Of a stretch of DNA of 64,000 nucleotides, positions 17,762-25,867 are shown one piece after another. The translations under genes and the position numbers were made by a program. The DNA comes from Chloroflexota bacterium (GTDB lineage: Bacteria > Vulcanimicrobiota > JAMCWD01), in the NCBI GenBank assembly GCA_023475345.1, contig JAMCWD010000061.1, positions 18,607 through 82,606 on the forward strand, read 5' to 3'. Below the pieces are notes generated by a model. It was given only the letters and a program-made list of their open reading frames with translations. It was not told the DNA's origin and made no database searches. Every line of letters begins with the position of its first letter. Position 1 is the stretch's first letter.

Positions 17762-18619
17762 ATGAGAACGGTGTATCCCGACAATTTTTGCGGCCTCCCT
17801 GCGGAGTTCTCGAATTATGAGAATTCCAGGATAGTGATATTGCCGGTCCCTTTTGACGAGACCACATCATGGGTTAAAGGCTCGGACAAGGCTCCCCGGG
17901 CCATAATAGACGCTTCGAAACAGCTCGAAATGTACGACATGGAAACAGGCACCGAGGTTTACAGGCGGGGGATTTTCACTTCGAAACCGGTCGCCGCCTC
18001 CGATTCATTGAAGATGATCGACGGCGTTTACGGCGAAGTCAAAAAATATCTTAAAGACGGAAAGTTTGTAGTAACAACAGGCGGCGAACATTCCATCTGT
18101 ATCGGCGCGATCAAAGCGCATTATGAAAAATTTCCCGGCATGTGCGTATTACAACTGGATGCTCATACCGATATGCGCGATTCTTACGAGGATTCCAGGT
18201 ACAGCCACGCCTCGGCCATGTCCAGAGTCGCCGAGATAGTCCCCGATATAGTAAGGGTGGGCATCAGGAGCATGGATGTAACCGAGCTTGAAAAGCTGGA
18301 CGAGGACAATATATTTTACGCGCTCGATATAATGAAGTTTGACGGGTGGATGGACCAGGTCGTTGAAAAGCTGCAGAAAGACGTATATATAACGATAGAT
18401 GTAGATGTGTTCGACCCCGGCATTATGCCTTCGACCGGAACTCCCGAGCCAGGAGGGCTGGGATGGTACCAGGTTACTGATCTCCTGACGATAATATCTA
18501 AGAAAAGAAATATTGTAGGGTTCGATGTGGTCGAGTTGTGCCCGGGCGAAAACAAGGCTCCCGATTTTCTTGCGGCAAAGCTTATTTATCAGTTATTGAG
18601 CTATAAGTTCGCGGAATAA
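17762..18619 (+). CDS. speB: Agmatinase (ureohydrolase family)
   Basis: This 285-residue protein is a ureohydrolase, most like agmatinase, which converts agmatine to putrescine and urea using a Mn cluster. Metal-ligand motifs are GGEHSI, LDAHTDMRD and ITIDVDVFDPGIMPSTGTPEPGG. The ATG at 17762 is preferred over a TTG at 17756, because the AAGGA site ends 7 nt before the ATG and only 1 nt before the TTG. Substrate cannot be fixed by motif; arginase or guanidinobutyrase are alternatives. No speA/speE gene lies in the window. Confidence 0.88.
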   Translation: MRTVYPDNFCGLPAEFSNYENSRIVILPVPFDETTSWVKGSDKAPRAIIDASKQLEMYDMETGTEVYRRGIFTSKPVAASDSLKMIDGVYGEVKKYLKDGKFVVTTGGEHSICIGAIKAHYEKFPGMCVLQLDAHTDMRDSYEDSRYSHASAMSRVAEIVPDIVRVGIRSMDVTELEKLDEDNIFYALDIMKFDGWMDQVVEKLQKDVYITIDVDVFDPGIMPSTGTPEPGGLGWYQVTDLLTIISKKRNIVGFDVVELCPGENKAPDFLAAKLIYQLLSYKFAE

Positions 18620-18637
18620 ATTCCCGCTTTTACGGCT

Positions 18638-18649
18638 GTCTAAAAAGTC
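18638..18649. repeat. Solo GTCTAAAAAGTC sequence
   Basis: This 12 bp sequence matches the inverted-repeat ends of the element at 28091-28252, including a similar preceding CTGTC context. It may be a remnant end of that element. Confidence 0.5.
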
Positions 18650-18715
18650 AAATTTTCCTGTTGGGGTCGGGTTTCCCGGCCCGCGGTGTTATCTGAAAAA
18701 TCCTGCTCCAGCGAT

Positions 18716-19273
18716 TTATGGTGTGGGCATAGGCTCAGCCATAGGTGTCCTGCCGTCGCCGGGCGCGGTACCATTCAGGGGGATTTCTTCAAGGAGATCT
18801 TCTTTCGGCGTGGCGGCCGGGTTCCCGGTTTCCGGCACTAAGGTTTGAGGCGCATTAATATCCTGGGGCGTTAAAAACTGATCTGCGGGCGGCTGGATTT
18901 CCTGCTGCATAGGAACAGGCACAGGCTTGATATCTATATTGAACTTTATTTTCAAATCCCTGGAATAAGTGATCGGGTCTTCAAGAAATTTCTGGTAGCA
19001 TTCCTCCCGGTCGAAATAAAGCATCCTGCCGTAAAACTTTTCCTGGCGGGCGGCATTTGCGGGGTTGACTATCTCGCTGCAGACGGGGCAGGTGATTTTA
19101 TTCAATTCTACGGGCTGATCCTCGCCTGTATTCGGAGTTGCAGCCCCCGGTTTTGATTTTTGGACCGGATTGTTTCCGGGCTTGATATCGTTCAGTCCGA
19201 ACTGGAAATATAAAAACACGCTCAGCACCAGTATGAAAATACCTATCATGAAAGTCCTTGCGCTTGAAGACAA
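18716..19273 (-). CDS. Membrane-anchored protein with a YHS-like metal-binding segment
   Basis: This 185-residue protein has an N-terminal transmembrane segment (residues 8-25, MIGIFILVLSVFLYFQFG). It then has a central KITCPVCSEIVNPANA followed by YFDREECYQKFLEDPITYSRD, which matches the pattern of YHS domains (C-x2-C, then C and F-x-x-DP) that bind metals. The C-terminal third is proline-rich and likely disordered. It likely faces the periplasm or cell surface. There is a one-gene gap of about 95 bp to cvpA. Confidence 0.6.
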   Translation of the reverse strand: MSSSARTFMIGIFILVLSVFLYFQFGLNDIKPGNNPVQKSKPGAATPNTGEDQPVELNKITCPVCSEIVNPANAARQEKFYGRMLYFDREECYQKFLEDPITYSRDLKIKFNIDIKPVPVPMQQEIQPPADQFLTPQDINAPQTLVPETGNPAATPKEDLLEEIPLNGTAPGDGRTPMAEPMPTP

Positions 19274-19367
19274 ATGGAGTCCCTCCTCCGTTAATTATAT
19301 CGATGACAATATTATATCATTTTTTCTTTTTTTCGGGTTTTTCGTGTTTCATCTCCACGAGGTAAAT

Positions 19368-20003
19368 TTATATTGCTTTTCGGCCTCGATTTTTTACCTT
19401 TCTATTATCTTCGAAATTCGATTCCTTGAGGTATCTTTGATATTGTTTTTCGGCCTGTTCCTTGGTTTTAGGGAACCTGCTTTTTTCTATATCAGCAGCC
19501 AGTTTTTTGCCTGTATCTCCCGGAGTAAAAACCTTTATAGCCGACTCCATCGCAGGGGAGAAAGAATCCACTATCTTTACAAAAAACCCGTTTCCCTGGC
19601 TGAGCCTTGTTTCCGGCATGACTCCCGGTATGGAAGCTATCAGCATCATTATCATCCAGATTATGATAAACGACTTGATAATTCCGAAAAATCCCCCGCC
19701 GTATGTTACCAGGCCGGGCGGCATTTTGATCTTGAAAGTATCATTTACATAAGAGCCGATGAGGAAGATTATTACGAGAACAGGCACGGCTACCAGCAAA
19801 AAACCTGCCCATTCGGCCATGGCGGAAGACCATTCGAACTGTTTCACGAATAGCCCGGCGATAGGTCCTTTTGCAAAGCTGCCGATACAAAAGGCTCCGA
19901 TTATGCAGAGAATGTCGAAAAATTCCACTATGATCCCCCGCCGGAAAGAGAAAAAAACCAGCACTCCGAAAATTACGATAAGCAGAAGATCCAGCCAGTT
20001 CAT
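19368..20003 (-). CDS. CvpA-family membrane protein
   Basis: This 211-residue protein has four predicted membrane segments, starting MNWLDLLLIVIFGVLVFF and including FLLVAVPVLVIIFLIG and GGGFFGIIKSFIIIWMIMM, typical of the CvpA/colicin V production family. Residue motifs such as RRGIIVEFFDIL and the GFFG-I-K-F signature fit. Its function is not known beyond a possible role in envelope biology. It begins 1 nt after pheT ends, so the two are an operon. Confidence 0.86.
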   Translation of the reverse strand: MNWLDLLLIVIFGVLVFFSFRRGIIVEFFDILCIIGAFCIGSFAKGPIAGLFVKQFEWSSAMAEWAGFLLVAVPVLVIIFLIGSYVNDTFKIKMPPGLVTYGGGFFGIIKSFIIIWMIMMLIASIPGVMPETRLSQGNGFFVKIVDSFSPAMESAIKVFTPGDTGKKLAADIEKSRFPKTKEQAEKQYQRYLKESNFEDNRKVKNRGRKAI

Positions 20004-20004
20004 G

Positions 20005-22398
20005 TTAACCCTCCCTTAATCTTGCATCGAATTTGCCGGAGAGATTTTTAACTATATTGTTTATCGAGCGGCCTACTTCTTCATCGGTAAGAGTGCGGTC
20101 CGGCGCCGAAAATACCAGCCTGAACGCCAAGCTTTTCTTTTCGTCGGGGATCTGTTTTCCCCTGTATTGATCGAAACATTTGACAGACCTGAGAAGCTCT
20201 CCTCCCGAACTTTCGATCTCTTTCGTGATATTTGAACAGAGCACGCCTTCATCTATGATAAATGCAAGGTCGCGCTCGATGACCGGGAACCGTGGAACCG
20301 GCTCGTAATATTTCTTCCTGGCAAGCCGTCTTGCGTGTCCCAGGTCAACCGCTCCGAAAAATACCGGGACATTTATATCAACCTTCTGGCAGACTTCCGG
20401 GTGAACTCTCCCCAGGCAGCCCAGGCTTTTTCTGCCCAGGAGCACCTCTGCCGAAATGCCGGGATGGAAAAAGGGCAGTTGGACAGGCTCGAAATCGACC
20501 TCCATTCCAAGTTCCTGGAAAACCAGTTCAAATCGCCCTTTCAGGGTGAAGAAATCTACATCATTCCCGGAAGAGGCCATGATTATTCCCATGATGTCCT
20601 TTTCCCATGGAAAAGAATCCGGCTCGGCTTCGAGGTAAATTTTCGATATTTCGAAAAATTTGATGCATCCCCATGACGGCGTCATATTCGACTTCAGGGC
20701 CTTCATCATCCCCGGCAAAAGCGAGTTCCTGGTGTATGACTGCTCTTCGACGAGCGGGTTCAGCACCTTCATGCTCCCTTCACGCGGGATGTCGAATGTC
20801 TCGAAAACCTGCTCCGGGTGGAGCGAAGGAGTTATAACCTCTACAACGCCTGCGGCGCTCATAAGGTCGGCTATATGTTCCCGGAACTCCTCCTCTTCCC
20901 CCTGTGTCCCGATCAGCGTAACCCCGCCCGGCAGGGTTGTCGGTATCTTATCATAGCCGATACAACGGGCCACCTCTTCCACAAGGTCTTCTTCCCTGAT
21001 GATATCAGGCCGGAAGCTTGGTATATCTACACTGAGGATTTCCTGTCCGGCTTTTGAAGTTTTCTCTTTGACTTTCATCCCCAGGCTGGAAAGGATATTG
21101 ATACACTGGTTTTTGCCTGTTGTTATCCCGAGGATAGCCGATGCTCTTTCCGGGCGGAAATCTATGGTCAATGTTTTCGGGGGTTCGGCTGCGGAGTCAA
21201 CCGCGCCTTTTGCTATCCTGCCTCCCATCGATGCGAAAAGGGAGCAGGCCCGGTCTGCGGCGGCGGGCAGGCCGTAATAATCCAGCCCTTTTTCGAACCG
21301 CCTGGATGATTCGGACCTCATCCCCAGGTTTACGGATGTCCGCCTGATGGATGCAGGCTGGAAACAGGCTATCTCCAGGAGGATTTTTGTCGTATCGTTA
21401 TTAACCTCGGAATTCAAGCCGCCCATTACGCCTGCGAGCGCTACAGGGCCTTCCTCGTCAGCGATGACGAGCATTTCGGGGGCGAGCGGGATTTTGCTCT
21501 CGTCGATGGTTATCATCTCTTCCCCTTTTTTCGCCGGGCGGATATTTATCGCCTCTCCTTTCAGGAGAGCGTAATCGAATGCGTGGAACGGCTGGCCGTA
21601 TTCCAGCATTACATAGTTGGTAACATCGACGATATTGTTGATGCTCCTTACTCCCGCAAGCCGGAGCCTGCTCGACATCCATTCGGGAGACGGGCCGATT
21701 TTCAGGCCGGATATTATCCTGGCCATGTACCGGGAGCAGAGATCGAAGTCCTTTATTCTGACTTTGATATAATCCGATGCGGGCCTTTCGTCTTCCGGGA
21801 ACGTCGTGCCGGGGAGTTTCAGGGGCTTGCCCAGCATCGACGCGGTTTCCCTTGCAACGCCGATTATCGAGAGCATGTCGGGCCTGTTGGCGAATGTTTC
21901 AAGGAGCAGCATATCGTCATTGAGGAGATATTTTTCAACGAGGTCGGCTCCCAGGGGCAGGTCGGTCTCCGGCGTCAGGACACCTTCCCTCTGATCCAGC
22001 GGGAGGTCTTTACCGTCAAGTCCCAGTTCGGCGGCGGAGCACAGCATACCTGACGATTCGACTCCCCTGATTTTGGACTTCTTAATTACAAGGCCGCCGG
22101 CAAGGCGGGCGCCTTCCAGGGCAACGGGGACTTTATCGCCTGTTTTTACATTGGGCGCGCCGGTTATAAGATCCAGTATCTCGCCGTCTTTGACCTCGAC
22201 TTTACAGAGCCGGAGCCGGTCGGCATTGGGGTGCTTTTCCATACTGCGTATCAGCCCCAGTACAACGCCTGAGATCTTATCTTTGGGACGCTTTATTTCT
22301 TCCACCATGACCCCGCGGGCGGTAAGCCGCTCTGCAAGCTCATCCGTCGGGAGATCGAATTCTACGTAATCTTTCAGCCATGAAACGGGTACGAGCAC
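20005..22398 (-). CDS. pheT: Phenylalanyl-tRNA synthetase beta subunit
   Basis: This 797-residue protein is the bacterial PheT. Domain order is the N-terminal EMAP/tRNA-binding fold (KHPNADRLRLCKVEVKDG, about 40-150), the B3/B4 editing region, the B5 domain with LGITTGKNQ-like strands, the catalytic-like core (LVEEVARCIGYDKIP) and the C-terminal FDX-ACB domain (RFPVIERDLAFIIDE) that binds the anticodon. It pairs with PheS as alpha2beta2 to charge tRNA-Phe. Length is typical. It follows pheS by 10 nt in the same direction. Confidence 0.97.
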   Translation of the reverse strand: MLVPVSWLKDYVEFDLPTDELAERLTARGVMVEEIKRPKDKISGVVLGLIRSMEKHPNADRLRLCKVEVKDGEILDLITGAPNVKTGDKVPVALEGARLAGGLVIKKSKIRGVESSGMLCSAAELGLDGKDLPLDQREGVLTPETDLPLGADLVEKYLLNDDMLLLETFANRPDMLSIIGVARETASMLGKPLKLPGTTFPEDERPASDYIKVRIKDFDLCSRYMARIISGLKIGPSPEWMSSRLRLAGVRSINNIVDVTNYVMLEYGQPFHAFDYALLKGEAINIRPAKKGEEMITIDESKIPLAPEMLVIADEEGPVALAGVMGGLNSEVNNDTTKILLEIACFQPASIRRTSVNLGMRSESSRRFEKGLDYYGLPAAADRACSLFASMGGRIAKGAVDSAAEPPKTLTIDFRPERASAILGITTGKNQCINILSSLGMKVKEKTSKAGQEILSVDIPSFRPDIIREEDLVEEVARCIGYDKIPTTLPGGVTLIGTQGEEEEFREHIADLMSAAGVVEVITPSLHPEQVFETFDIPREGSMKVLNPLVEEQSYTRNSLLPGMMKALKSNMTPSWGCIKFFEISKIYLEAEPDSFPWEKDIMGIIMASSGNDVDFFTLKGRFELVFQELGMEVDFEPVQLPFFHPGISAEVLLGRKSLGCLGRVHPEVCQKVDINVPVFFGAVDLGHARRLARKKYYEPVPRFPVIERDLAFIIDEGVLCSNITKEIESSGGELLRSVKCFDQYRGKQIPDEKKSLAFRLVFSAPDRTLTDEEVGRSINNIVKNLSGKFDARLREG

Positions 22399-22408
22399 TT
22401 TATCCTCC

Positions 22409-23449
22409 TCAGAACTGTTTCAAAAATCTCGAATCGTTTTCGTAAAAAAGCCTTATGTCGTCTATGCCGTTGGCAAGCATGGCGATTCTTTCGACGCCTA
22501 TGCCGAAAGCAAAGCCCGTGTATTTTTCCGGGTCGTACACCGGCTTTTCCCGCAGGCCGTCGGCCCACTTATAAACCGCCGGGTTGATCATGCCCGCACC
22601 CAGGATCTCCAGCCAGCCGCTCCCGCCACAACTGCGGCAGCCCTTCCCTTTACAGACGAAGCAGTCGACGCATATCTCCGCCGACGGTTCCGTAAACGGG
22701 AAATAGCTGGGGATGAATTTTATCCTCCGCTCTTTCCCGAACATCTCGCGGGCGAAATTCAGGAGCACGCCTTTCAGGTCGCCGAAAGTAACGCCTTCAT
22801 CGACCATGAAGCCTTCCACCTGGTTGAAGATCCAGAAGTGGGAAGCGTCCACCGCATCCCGGCGGAAACATTTGCCGATGGATATTACTCTCAAAGGAGG
22901 CTCTTCTTTTTCCATGACCCGGACCTGGACGGGGGAGGTGTGGCTGCGCAAAAGCAGATCCCTGCCGAGGTAAAACGAGTCCCACATGTCCCTGGAAGCG
23001 TGTTGGGCCGGGATGTTTAAGGCTTCGAAGTTGTAGTATTCCGTCTCTACTTCCGGGCCTTCCTTTACCGAGAAGCCCATGCCTTCGAATATTTCCTTCA
23101 TGCGGCGCAAAGTCCGGCGCAAAGGATGGATGCGGCCCGTTTCCGGGATCTGGCCGGGCATCGTAACATCGACTCTTTCCTCCATAAGCCGGCTGGAAAG
23201 TGTTTCCTGCTTCAGCCGGGCTTCCTTTTCATCTATGAGGGAAATCAGATGCTGCTTGATGTCGTTTGACATCTTGCCCAGGCGGGGGCGGTCTTCATCG
23301 GGGACGCTGCTGAGACCGCGCAGGATAAGGGTAAGCTCGCCCTTCCTGCCGACGACAGCAACTTTCAGTTCCTGTAATAAATCGAGATCGTCAATCTCCC
23401 GAATTTTTTGTTCGGTATCCTCTTTTAACTTATTCAGTTGGTCTTCCAT
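22409..23449 (-). CDS. pheS: Phenylalanyl-tRNA synthetase alpha subunit
   Basis: This 346-residue protein is the catalytic subunit. Class II motifs are visible: motif 2 region RVISIGKCFRRDAVDASH and motif 3 GFAFGIGVERIAML. The N-terminal coiled coil (MEDQLNKLKEDTEQKIREI and onward) binds tRNA-Phe. I chose the ATG at 23449, preceded by AAAGGA with 8 nt spacing; a longer reading from 23524 is a spurious extension. The terminator at 23521-23553 upstream implies a separate promoter for pheS, not clearly visible. Confidence 0.97.
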   Translation of the reverse strand: MEDQLNKLKEDTEQKIREIDDLDLLQELKVAVVGRKGELTLILRGLSSVPDEDRPRLGKMSNDIKQHLISLIDEKEARLKQETLSSRLMEERVDVTMPGQIPETGRIHPLRRTLRRMKEIFEGMGFSVKEGPEVETEYYNFEALNIPAQHASRDMWDSFYLGRDLLLRSHTSPVQVRVMEKEEPPLRVISIGKCFRRDAVDASHFWIFNQVEGFMVDEGVTFGDLKGVLLNFAREMFGKERRIKFIPSYFPFTEPSAEICVDCFVCKGKGCRSCGGSGWLEILGAGMINPAVYKWADGLREKPVYDPEKYTGFAFGIGVERIAMLANGIDDIRLFYENDSRFLKQF

Positions 23450-23520
23450 AAAAAAATCCTTTCGGGGATATACTATAAGTAAAATACAATTTAACACGCA
23501 GGGCCTAAATCCTCTTGCCG

Positions 23521-23553
23521 GCAAAAGAAAAGCCGGGGCTTAAACCCCGGCCT
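23521..23553 (-). terminator. Intrinsic terminator after the YqzL-like genes
   Basis: GCCGGGG at 23532-23538 and CCCCGGC at 23545-23551 form a 7 bp GC-rich stem with a CTTAAA loop. Read on the minus strand it is followed by a U-rich run (CTTTTCTTTT). It ends the short transcript carrying the two microproteins. Confidence 0.8.
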
Positions 23554-23583
23554 TAGATCGAGTAAATTGTCAGGTGGTTCGGC

Positions 23584-23670
23584 TTATTCCTCGTTCTCTT
23601 TGTAAAGGAGATAAGCGTTCAGAGATCCTGTGGTCTCGAAGACCTCCCAGTAGAATTCAGGTCCCATCAT
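23584..23670 (-). CDS. YqzL-like microprotein, copy 1
   Basis: This 28-codon reading frame (MMGPEFYWEVFETTGSLNAY then LLYKENEE) resembles YqzL of Bacillus: an aromatic-W/Y-x-x-F-x-x-T-G-S motif followed by AYLLYK. It is probably translated as a tiny protein of unknown function. A GAGGTGAG site lies about 10 nt before the start, in the end of the preceding frame. It is the second gene of a two-gene transcript ending at the terminator 23521-23553. Confidence 0.75.
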   Translation of the reverse strand: MMGPEFYWEVFETTGSLNAYLLYKENEE

Positions 23671-23686
23671 TTTTCTTCTACTCACC

Positions 23687-23791
23687 TCACTCGTTTGAAG
23701 TTTCTTTCAACTTCAAGTTTCTGTACAGGAGGTATGCCGAGATTGAGCCGGTTTCCTTGAAGATTTGCCAGAATAACTCCGTTGCTATCAT
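23687..23791 (-). CDS. YqzL-like microprotein, copy 2
   Basis: This 34-residue protein contains ELFWQIFKETGSISAYLLYR, the YqzL pattern (F/Y-W-x-x-F-x-x-T-G-S-x-x-AYLLY). Its start has a strong GGGGGGTGAG ribosome binding site with 7 nt spacing. It lies directly downstream of a sigma70-type promoter (23822-23850). The two copies share about half of their residues and lie 16 nt apart, which points to tandem duplication. In Bacillus yqzL is an uncharacterised small gene in the era-recO neighbourhood; here it sits next to pheST. Confidence 0.78.
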   Translation of the reverse strand: MIATELFWQIFKETGSISAYLLYRNLKLKETSNE

Positions 23792-23821
23792 TCGGCTGCT
23801 CACCCCCCTTGTAACGCCATC

Positions 23822-23850
23822 AGTATAGCACATAGTTACTATGCTGACAA
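23822..23850 (-). promoter_or_regulatory. Sigma70-type promoter with internal palindrome
   Basis: Read on the minus strand, TTGTCA (-35, 23845-23850) and TATACT (-10, 23822-23827) are separated by 17 bp. The spacer is nearly palindromic (AGCATAGTAACTATGTGCT), so it could be an operator. It lies about 30 nt before the first YqzL-like gene. Confidence 0.65.
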
Positions 23851-23953
23851 GCCGTTTATTACTAGTTCTCAGGCGGGAGGAGGCTTATTTTATGTGGGGG
23901 CAATATCTTCGGGATTTTATATCTTCCACCTGTACAACCCCACAGTTAATTAT

Positions 23954-25711
23954 CTAATTTCTAGAACCCAGCCTATCAAGGTCAAAACCATTCAGCGGAT
24001 CATCTTTCCAACCAGAAGTAAAATATCTTGTAAAATGCGAATGAGTCCTTTTGAAATTTTCAATAAATTCTTTTTTATTTCTAAAGCCCACTGCTTTGAC
24101 TATATTTTCTAAAAATCTTTGGCTCTCAGCCTTCACTATGTAACTGGGCGCCCCCTTCAAATAAACACAACTTCGTGGGCACCATACGTTCCACAAATTT
24201 TCTAGGTTCATCTCATGACATATTGATCGCATAAATAGAAAATAATCGGCCTCTAAAAAATCTTTATGCTTGATTAGCCGAGATAACTCACCATTAGTGA
24301 ATCGGTCCTCGATAAAATCAGCCATAACACTTAATCGCCTTAGATTCAACCTCTTATTTCTGATCTCGTCTAAAGAACGAATATATTCACTGATAGATAC
24401 ATGTGAGACATAATTACTTCCGCGTTCTCGTTCGACAAAAAGATCCTCGTTAAGGAGTTCTCCAATAATATCCCATCTATTATTTTTGATTAACGATGCG
24501 ATAAATGATACAAACATTTCATATACCAAGAATTTATAACCATCAAAATCAATAGTTTGGTATTTTCCAGAAAAACCATCAGGCAAACTATATAGTTTAT
24601 AAGCTTTTCCAAAGAACTCATAAATAGGGACAATAGCCTCTAAATTGCCATATTCGCTTGCTAATAGGGCAGCTTCTATAAAACGACATGAGATAGTTAT
24701 TCCCCTATTGATTTGTTCTACTATAGAATCGTCACGTTCATCATATTTCGAAAAATCTGGTCTTATTTGCTCAAGTTCAACATTTATATTATCAAGATAT
24801 TGCGAATATAACTGTGCAACTGGTTCTCTTGAGGACGATAAAGCATATTTCAATTCCGGCACAGCTGGTCCAGAGCCAGTTGGAGGGGCTAAGCTTTTCA
24901 GCCTTTCTAATAATTGCAAATAATCATTTATGAATTGGCTGGCTCCGGTGCATGGGATATAAGTATAATCCTTGGCTTTTAATAATTCTTCAATATCACC
25001 TTCCGGGGGGCTTGGGTTTACCCAAAATAAAGGATAATAATTATAACTGCGATTTTCAAATAACTTTTGTATCCCCACATCGCGTCCTGAATAACCTAAG
25101 ACTATGACACCATGATCACTCAAAACTTTTATCAATTCTTCTTCCATTAACGGAGATAAATTCTCTAAATCCTTGGGAGTGTTTCTTAATGCTCCGTGTC
25201 CCAAATTTCCGTGAGGCTTGTAAATTCTGGCGGATTTACAATGTATCAATGGCACTGAGTTTTTTAAATCTTCATCTGTTGAAATCACCTGAGGCTCCAG
25301 TCCTATTTCTTCTAATGCTTTTTCAATATAATGATCAAAATTAGTGGTTATAATCGACCTGATTATCCCCCTCCTGACTAATTCAGCGATTCCTTTATGA
25401 GCTTGCCCCAATTTATAATTGTCTATATATTTCTTAAGAAAATCTTGTTGGTCTGGATACTTTGGATAAATTTTTTCTACCAGTTCGGAATATTGCATTT
25501 GTGAATAATCGCTTTTTATGAACCAATCTTCTAAATTTATACTTGGATCTACTGCATCATTATCAGCAACATATAGCAGGCTTGCTGTTTTCATCATTAA
25601 ATCCCAGGCGGTAGGAATACCAGCATCTTTTGAAACACCCGCTCCTGCGAAAAGGACATACTTCTTTTCTCCTGGCAAAGCACTTGCAACTAATTTGACA
25701 AGTGGGTTCAA
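23954..25711 (-). CDS. SIR2-domain protein, candidate antiphage defence gene
   Basis: This 585-residue protein has an N-terminal SIR2-like NAD-binding domain (about 1-270): FAGAGVSKDAGIPTAWDLM, IITTNFDHYIEKALEE, IYKPHGNLGH and VIVLGYSGRD. The remaining 300 residues are helical and unrecognised. Standalone SIR2-like proteins of this layout often act in abortive antiphage defence by degrading NAD, but no partner gene (for example a TIR, helicase or methylase gene) is adjacent. The gene is clearly more AT-rich than its neighbours with different codon use, and its flanks are AT-rich, indicating recent transfer. It is in a gap between the YqzL transcript and the FAD oxidoreductase. Confidence 0.78.
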   Translation of the reverse strand: MNPLVKLVASALPGEKKYVLFAGAGVSKDAGIPTAWDLMMKTASLLYVADNDAVDPSINLEDWFIKSDYSQMQYSELVEKIYPKYPDQQDFLKKYIDNYKLGQAHKGIAELVRRGIIRSIITTNFDHYIEKALEEIGLEPQVISTDEDLKNSVPLIHCKSARIYKPHGNLGHGALRNTPKDLENLSPLMEEELIKVLSDHGVIVLGYSGRDVGIQKLFENRSYNYYPLFWVNPSPPEGDIEELLKAKDYTYIPCTGASQFINDYLQLLERLKSLAPPTGSGPAVPELKYALSSSREPVAQLYSQYLDNINVELEQIRPDFSKYDERDDSIVEQINRGITISCRFIEAALLASEYGNLEAIVPIYEFFGKAYKLYSLPDGFSGKYQTIDFDGYKFLVYEMFVSFIASLIKNNRWDIIGELLNEDLFVERERGSNYVSHVSISEYIRSLDEIRNKRLNLRRLSVMADFIEDRFTNGELSRLIKHKDFLEADYFLFMRSICHEMNLENLWNVWCPRSCVYLKGAPSYIVKAESQRFLENIVKAVGFRNKKEFIENFKRTHSHFTRYFTSGWKDDPLNGFDLDRLGSRN

Positions 25712-25867
25712 TTTAATTCCTCCTTCCTTATCACTTTTTCTCTTAAATTCGCTTTCTTTATGACACTAACCTTTTATTGCCGTATTTCAATAATGGGTTC
25801 CTGTCCCACATGAACCGCATAGAAACAGATATCCACCTCAGATCTCATTTTCGAATCCGGCTCTCTA

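Noticed and set aside
23954..25711. A multi-gene defence island around the SIR2 gene
   Set aside because: The neighbours are housekeeping genes with normal composition; only one gene is atypical.
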